From positions 112,681 through 176,680 of the forward strand of contig NZ_BJNO01000008.1 of the NCBI RefSeq assembly GCF_006539725.1: a DNA stretch of 64,000 nt, in the 5' to 3' direction. The translations under genes were made by a program, and so were the position numbers. The notes under the pieces are model-generated. The model was given only the letters and a program-made list of their open reading frames with translations, searched no databases and was not told the origin of the DNA. This stretch comes from Klebsiella terrigena (GTDB taxonomy: Bacteria > Pseudomonadota > Gammaproteobacteria > Enterobacterales > Enterobacteriaceae). Shown piece by piece: positions 59,719-64,000 of the stretch; positions within the stretch are counted from its first letter, which is position 1, and every line of letters begins with the position of its first letter.

Positions 59719-59812
59719 GGTTATTCTGGCTTAGATGTTAAGGCAATTTAACAAACAGGAAACAACGTTTAACCTATTAGTTTTTTTTATCTGAGCCATT
59801 ATAATTTGTCCG

Positions 59813-59841
59813 TTGAGGTTCTACCAGCAAATACCTATAGT
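59813..59841 (+). promoter_or_regulatory. gcvB promoter
   Basis: -35 TTGAGG (59813-59818), 17-bp spacer, -10 TATAGT (59836-59841). The sRNA 5' end follows 6 nt later. GcvA-responsive in E. coli. Confidence 0.88.
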
Positions 59842-59847
59842 GGCCGC

Positions 59848-60056
59848 ACTTCCTGAGCCGGAACGAAGAGCTTTTTTTGGAATGCGTGTTCCAACAAGCT
59901 TTTGGCTTACGGTTGTGATGTTGTGTTGTTGTGTTTGCAATTGGTCTGTCTTTGCGGACCATGGTGGCTAAGCTACCCCCTTTTCACTTCCTGTACATTT
60001 ACCCTGTCTGTCCATAGTGATTTAATGTAGCACCGCAACGCGCGGTGCTTTTTTTT
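59848..60056 (+). ncRNA. gcvB: GcvB, Hfq-dependent small regulatory RNA
   Basis: About 209 nt. It starts ACTTCCTGAGCCGG and ends in the stem GCACCGC..GCGGTGC followed by eight U. The G/U-rich seed region R1 (GGTTGTGATGTTGTGTTGTT and on, 59911-59938) is unchanged, as are CACTTCCTGTACATTTACCC (R2) and TGTCCATAGTGATT. It represses many amino-acid and peptide transporter mRNAs. Divergent from gcvA. In E. coli ygdI follows; here csdA does. Confidence 0.96.
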
Positions 60057-60152
60057 GCCCTGAATTTCCCCTCTCTTCCTTATCCGGTGCTTGTCAGCCT
60101 TGCCCTGACGGATAAATTGCGCGACGATCGTCGTATTGCAACGAGGAGCTCC

Positions 60153-61358
60153 ATGAACGCATTCAATCCCGCTCAGTTTCGCGCGCAGTTTCCGGCTCTG
60201 GCCGATGCCGGCGTTTACCTTGATAGCGCGGCGACGGCGCTAAAGCCGCTGGCCACCATCGAGGCCAGCGATCGGTTCTATCGCCTCAGCGCCGGTAACG
60301 TGCACCGCAGCCAGTTTGCCGCCGCCCAGCGCCTGACCGAACGTTATGAAGACGCCCGCAAGCGCGTCGCGGCGCTGCTTAACGCGCCGTCGGGCAAAGA
60401 TATCGTCTGGACCCGCGGCACTACCGAAGCCATTAACATGGTGGCGCAGAGCTACGTTCGCCCGCGCCTGCGGCCCGGCGACGAAATCATCGTCAGCGAA
60501 GCGGAGCATCACGCCAATCTGGTTCCCTGGCTGATGGTGGCCGAGCAAACCGGCGCCCGGGTGGTGAAGCTGCCCATCGGCACCGATCGCCTGCCTGACG
60601 TGGCGAGCCTGCCCTCCCTGATCACGCCGCGCAGCCGGGTGCTGGCCATTGGCCAGATGTCTAACGTGACCGGCGGCTGCCCGGATCTGGCGCTGGCGAT
60701 CCGCCTCGCGCACGAGGCGGGAATGGTGGTGATGGTCGACGGCGCGCAGGGCGCGGTGCATTTCCCGGCCGACGTCCAGAATCTGGATATCGACTTTTAC
60801 GCCTTCTCCGGCCATAAGCTGTACGGCCCGACGGGGATTGGCGCGCTGTACGGTAAAAGCGAACTGCTGAACGCCATGTCGCCGTGGCTCGGCGGCGGTA
60901 AAATGATTACCGAAGTCACGTTCGACGGGTTTAAAACCCAGCCCGTCCCCTATCGGCTGGAGGCCGGCACGCCAAACGTCGCCGGCGTCATTGGCCTGAG
61001 CGCGACGCTGGAGTGGCTGCAGGAGACCGATATCGCCCAGGCCGAAAGCTGGAGCCGCAGCCTGGCGACGCTGGCTGAAGACGAGCTGGCGAAACGCCCG
61101 GGCTTCCGCTCCTTCCGCTGCCAAAGCTCAAGCCTGCTGGCGTTTGATTTCGCCGGCGTGCACCACGGCGATATGGTGACGCTGCTGGCGGAGTCCGGCA
61201 TCGCGCTTCGCGCCGGGCAGCACTGCGCCCAGCCGCTGCTGGCGGCGCTTGGCGTTAGCGGCACCCTGCGCGCCTCGTTTGCGCCTTATAATACGCAGGA
61301 TGACGTTTACGCGCTGGTGCATGCCGTTGACCGCGCTCTGGAAATTTTGGTGGACTAA
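60153..61358 (+). CDS. csdA: Cysteine desulfurase CsdA
   Basis: 401 aa from [14 protein letters not shown] with GAGGAG 6 nt before; upstream in-frame sequence overlaps the GcvB terminator and is not used. PLP-dependent class V aminotransferase fold. PLP Lys in [11 protein letters not shown] and the catalytic Cys in RAGQHCAQP place it in the group II (SufS-like) desulfurases. It removes sulfur from cysteine and passes it to CsdE. csdA and csdE overlap by one base (TAATG). Confidence 0.97.
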   Translation: MNAFNPAQFRAQFPALADAGVYLDSAATALKPLATIEASDRFYRLSAGNVHRSQFAAAQRLTERYEDARKRVAALLNAPSGKDIVWTRGTTEAINMVAQSYVRPRLRPGDEIIVSEAEHHANLVPWLMVAEQTGARVVKLPIGTDRLPDVASLPSLITPRSRVLAIGQMSNVTGGCPDLALAIRLAHEAGMVVMVDGAQGAVHFPADVQNLDIDFYAFSGHKLYGPTGIGALYGKSELLNAMSPWLGGGKMITEVTFDGFKTQPVPYRLEAGTPNVAGVIGLSATLEWLQETDIAQAESWSRSLATLAEDELAKRPGFRSFRCQSSSLLAFDFAGVHHGDMVTLLAESGIALRAGQHCAQPLLAALGVSGTLRASFAPYNTQDDVYALVHAVDRALEILVD

Positions 61359-61798
61359 TGACGACTCCCAACCCGCAGAACCATCCGTTTGGCACCGCTA
61401 TCACTGAAGCGACGCTGCGGCAAACCTTCGCCCCGCTGAGCCAGTGGGAAGATAAGTACCGCCAGCTGATTGTGTTAGGCAAAAAGCTGCCGCCGCTGGC
61501 GGACGAGGTTAAAGCCCGCACGACGGAGATTGCCGGCTGTGAAAACCGCGTCTGGCTGGGGTATAGCGTGCGCGACGGTCGGCTGCATTTCTTTGGCGAC
61601 AGCGAGGGGCGGATCGTTCGCGGCCTGCTGGCCGTGCTGCTGACGGCCGTTGAGGGGAAAAGCGCCGCCGAGCTGCAGGCGCGCGATCCGCTGGCGCTGT
61701 TCGACGAGCTGGGGCTGCGCGCGCAGCTGAGCGCCTCTCGCGGCCAGGGCCTCGCCGCGCTGGGCGCCGCGGTGCTTGCCGCGGCCCGCGAGGCTTAA
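61358..61798 (+). CDS. csdE: Sulfur acceptor protein CsdE
   Basis: 146 aa SufE-family. The acceptor Cys61 lies in [11 protein letters not shown]. It takes persulfide from CsdA and hands it on; in E. coli it associates with TcdA, encoded convergently next door. TcdA's gene ends 6 nt after it on the opposite strand. Confidence 0.96.
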   Translation: MTTPNPQNHPFGTAITEATLRQTFAPLSQWEDKYRQLIVLGKKLPPLADEVKARTTEIAGCENRVWLGYSVRDGRLHFFGDSEGRIVRGLLAVLLTAVEGKSAAELQARDPLALFDELGLRAQLSASRGQGLAALGAAVLAAAREA

Positions 61799-61804
61799 CC
61801 CGAG

Positions 61805-62620
61805 CTAAAGCGCCTGGCCCTGACGCCCGGCTTTCGCCAGCATTTTCTTCAGCGCATGCGATACGGCGACAAAACCAAAGGTGGCGGTAACCATCGTTGC
61901 CGCCCCAAAGCCCGACGCGCAGTCCATTCGTTTGGGGCCTTCCGCGCTGCTTTTCATCGCGCATACGCTGCCGTCGGCCTGGGGATAAACCAGCGCCTCG
62001 GTCGAGAACACGCAGTCGATGCCGAGCTTGCCCTTACTGTTTTTGACCACTCCGAACTGGCCCTTCAGGCGCTCGCGCAGCTTCGCCGCCAGCGGATCCT
62101 GAATCGTTTTCGCCAGGTCCGCCACCTGAATCTGGGTCGGATCAATTTGCCCACCCGCACCGCCGGTAGTCACCAGCGGCACCTTATAGCGACGGCAGTA
62201 CGCAATTAACGCCGCCTTCGGCCGCACGCTATCGATAGCGTCAATCACGTAGCTGAAGCCCGCGCCCATATATTCGGCCACGTTCTCCGGCGTCACGAAA
62301 TCGTCAATCACCGTCACCTGACATTCAGGGTTGATCAGCCGGATGCGATCCGCCATCACCTCGGCTTTCGCCAGCCCGACGTTGCCGCCCAGGGCATGAA
62401 TCTGCCGGTTGGTGTTGGTGACGCAGACGTCGTCCATATCGATAAGGGTAATGGCGCCAATCCCGGTTCGTGCCAGCGCTTCTGCGGCCCAGGAGCCGAC
62501 GCCGCCGATGCCTACGACGCAGACGTGCGCGTCGGCAAAACACTGCAGCGCTGATTCACCATACAAACGCGCCGTCCCACCAAAACGCTGGCGCCAGGCG
62601 TCGCTAATTACAACAGACAT
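61805..62620 (-). CDS. tcdA: tRNA threonylcarbamoyladenosine dehydratase TcdA
   Basis: 271 aa ThiF/E1-like enzyme. Nucleotide loop VVGIGGVGSWAAEALARTG near 35-53, DMDDVCVTNTNRQ and the ATP-binding Arg/Lys segment RIRLINPEC. It dehydrates t6A37 in tRNA to the cyclic form, using ATP, and needs CsdA-CsdE in E. coli. A hydrophobic C-terminal helix (FGAATMVTATFGFVAVSHAL) suggests membrane contact. Confidence 0.96.
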   Translation of the reverse strand: MSVVISDAWRQRFGGTARLYGESALQCFADAHVCVVGIGGVGSWAAEALARTGIGAITLIDMDDVCVTNTNRQIHALGGNVGLAKAEVMADRIRLINPECQVTVIDDFVTPENVAEYMGAGFSYVIDAIDSVRPKAALIAYCRRYKVPLVTTGGAGGQIDPTQIQVADLAKTIQDPLAAKLRERLKGQFGVVKNSKGKLGIDCVFSTEALVYPQADGSVCAMKSSAEGPKRMDCASGFGAATMVTATFGFVAVSHALKKMLAKAGRQGQAL

Positions 62621-62640
62621 ATAACCTCAGAATAAAATGG

Positions 62641-62677
62641 CCGCTTCCCCGACGCGCGCGTGCCGTCGGGGAAGCGG
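62641..62677 (-). terminator. Terminator after mltA
   Basis: A perfect 14-bp stem CCGCTTCCCCGACG / CGTCGGGGAAGCGG with a 9-nt loop, 12 nt after the mltA stop on the minus strand. It is followed by CCATTTTATT, a moderate U-tract. Confidence 0.8.
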
Positions 62678-62688
62678 AGAAAGGAGTG

Positions 62689-63786
62689 TTAGCCGCTAAA
62701 GACGTTGCCCGTGCCCGGGGCGTTTTTCAGCACCCAAACGCGGCCATAGTGGTTATACCAGCCCGCGCGATGCCCGGCATCCGCACCGATACCCTGATAG
62801 ATATCGAAGTGCTGGCCTTTAATCGCGCCGCCGACGTCCAGCGCAACCATCAGGCGCAGCTCGTACTGACCGTTAAACTTGCCTTTATTATCCAGCAGCG
62901 GGACTTCCGCCAGCAGGGTGGTTCCCGGCGGGATAATGCTGCGGTCAGAGGCGACCGACGCGCGGCCAATCAGCGGTACTGCGCTGGCGCCTTTCACCGG
63001 GGCGAAGGATTGCGGTTTAAAGAAGACGAAGGACGGGTTCTCTTCGAGCAGCGCGCGCACTTCGGCTTCGCTATGGGTTTCACCCCATTCGCGGATCGCC
63101 TGCATCGACATATCTTCTCTCTTTACTTCACCGCGATCGATAAGCACTTTACCGATGCTGCGATACGACCAGCCGTTCTTCCCGGCATAGCTGAAGAAGT
63201 TCAGCGGCGAGCCGTCGCCAAAATCGATATAGCCGCTGCCCTGGACATCCATAATGAAGTTGTCCATCAGCGAGTTGCTGTAGGCCAGGATATAGCTGTC
63301 GCTCAGCCCGCCGGCGTAGATGCTGGCGCGGGACGGAAGCTTGCCGCGCTTCGGCGGCATGCGGTAAATAGGATACTGGAACTCACCCTGGCGGGTGTGG
63401 CGCGCCTGCACCACCGGGGTGTAGTAGCCGGTAAACTGCACGTTGCCGTAGCTATCGGCGCCCTGCATCTGCCAGGCGTCAATGCCGTACTGGCTCAGCG
63501 TGCGGGTATCGCCGCCGGCGCTTAGCCACTGCTGCAGGGAGTTATAGACGTTGCTCTGGCTATTATAGAGGCGCGGAGAGGCGCTGCGGATCTGCCTGAC
63601 CTGTTCGGAGAAGTCGCCCGCGTTAATTGGCGTGCCGACCGCATCAGGTTGGTTAACCAGTGAAAACGGCTGGGTAAGCTTTCCTTCATTATACTGCTGA
63701 CCGCGATCGGTCGGTTTCGAGGAGCAGCCGGCGAGCATCGCCAGTATTGCTCCGGTTGCCACATACTTTGCCCAACATCCTTTCAT
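62689..63786 (-). CDS. mltA: Membrane-bound lytic murein transglycosylase A
   Basis: 365 aa lipoprotein. Signal peptide with the lipobox LAGC, Cys21 being lipidated. MltA domain (VQFTGYYTPVVQARHT in the middle) and C-terminal 3D domain with VALDVGGAIKGQHFDIYQG, where the catalytic Asp lies. Outer membrane; it cleaves the glycan to 1,6-anhydro-muramic acid products. Divergent from the promoter at the right edge. Confidence 0.97.
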   Translation of the reverse strand: MKGCWAKYVATGAILAMLAGCSSKPTDRGQQYNEGKLTQPFSLVNQPDAVGTPINAGDFSEQVRQIRSASPRLYNSQSNVYNSLQQWLSAGGDTRTLSQYGIDAWQMQGADSYGNVQFTGYYTPVVQARHTRQGEFQYPIYRMPPKRGKLPSRASIYAGGLSDSYILAYSNSLMDNFIMDVQGSGYIDFGDGSPLNFFSYAGKNGWSYRSIGKVLIDRGEVKREDMSMQAIREWGETHSEAEVRALLEENPSFVFFKPQSFAPVKGASAVPLIGRASVASDRSIIPPGTTLLAEVPLLDNKGKFNGQYELRLMVALDVGGAIKGQHFDIYQGIGADAGHRAGWYNHYGRVWVLKNAPGTGNVFSG

Positions 63787-63959
63787 GGTATCTCTTCTTT
63801 TGCCGCTTAGTACCGGTTCGTGATGAGGGAAGATAACAAACCGCCAGGGCTATTGAAATGCGATAAAGCAGCACAAATACAAAATCGGCTAAAAAACGCG
63901 CTAAAAACGGTTCTTTCTACACCATTCATTACAAAATTATCGATTTAGCTGAAAAAGGG

Positions 63960-63987
63960 TTGCATCAAAACGTTAGCAGAGTATAGT
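63960..63987 (+). promoter_or_regulatory. Stable-RNA-type promoter at the right edge
   Basis: TTGCAT (63960-63965), 16-bp spacer, TATAGT (63982-63987), then a G+C-rich discriminator GCGC just after the -10, the form of stringently controlled tRNA/rRNA promoters. In E. coli the metZWV initiator-tRNA genes lie just beyond mltA here; the RNA genes themselves are outside the window. Confidence 0.75.
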
Positions 63988-64000
63988 GCGCATCCACGGA

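Noticed and set aside
60045..60152. N-terminal extension of CsdA by 36 codons
   Set aside because: It would begin inside the GcvB terminator; the ATG at 60153 has a strong ribosome site and gives the E. coli length.

Overview
The window is chromosomal DNA of a gamma-proteobacterium of the family Enterobacteriaceae. Nearly every core protein can be matched by eye to its Escherichia coli K-12 orthologue, and the order (ygcR-S-U-W, yqcE, ygcE, queE, eno, pyrG, mazG, relA, rlmD, barA, gud genes, yqcA-truC-yqcC, csrB, syd, queF, ppnN, sdaC-sdaB, xni, fuc genes, rlmM-ygdD, gcvA, gcvB, csdA-csdE, tcdA, mltA) is the E. coli order. The high G+C coding style, the absence of mazEF and ygdI, and a large organosulfur island between sdaB and xni point to the Klebsiella/Raoultella/Enterobacter side of the family. 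The genus is an inference.

Left part (1-8 kb): an uncharacterised catabolic cluster of electron-transfer-flavoprotein-like proteins (YgcQ/R), two MFS transporters (YgcS, YqcE), an AGPS-like FAD enzyme (YgcU), a short-chain dehydrogenase (YgcW) and an FGGY kinase (YgcE). The divergent ygcW/yqcE control region holds two CRP sites. On each side it has a leader intrinsic terminator overlapped by a small alternative hairpin of related sequence, so both transcripts look controlled by antitermination. The GlpP-family protein YgcP, encoded just beyond the left edge in E. coli, is the obvious candidate factor.

Middle part (8-35 kb): housekeeping and regulatory genes. These are queE and queF (queuosine precursor), an unusual reductase-like SDR gene, eno, pyrG, mazG, relA (ppGpp), rlmD, and barA with its downstream target sRNA CsrB plus a UvrY-type palindrome. 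The D-glucarate operon gudP-gudX-gudD also carries a GarK-type glycerate kinase. Then come yqcA-truC-yqcC, syd, ppnN and the serine-catabolic pair sdaC-sdaB. An array of 8-bp tandem repeats with G-quadruplex potential follows ppnN.

Island (35.4-48.1 kb): an accessory organosulfur scavenging locus. It has an orphan SsuA-like periplasmic binding protein, a SfnB-like flavin-dependent acyl-CoA-dehydrogenase-fold monooxygenase, an MFS transporter, a methionine-type ABC importer (metQIN-like), an NtaA/SnaA-like monooxygenase, an FAD/NAD(P) protein and an SsuD-like alkanesulfonate monooxygenase. A divergently encoded sigma-54 activator has its C-terminal half as a cytoplasmic SsuA-like binding domain. 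A good -24/-12 promoter precedes the ssuD-like operon, and a GGTTATA-type motif recurs in front of several units. This one-protein sensor/activator is the most unusual system in the window.

Right part (48-64 kb): xni; the fucose regulon (fucO-fucA divergent from fucP-fucI-fucK-fucU-fucR, with CRP sites and repeated motifs between); rlmM-ygdD; gcvA with the divergent sRNA GcvB; the CsdA-CsdE sulfur-transfer pair; tcdA; mltA; and, at the right edge, a stable-RNA-type promoter probably serving an initiator-tRNA cluster outside the window.
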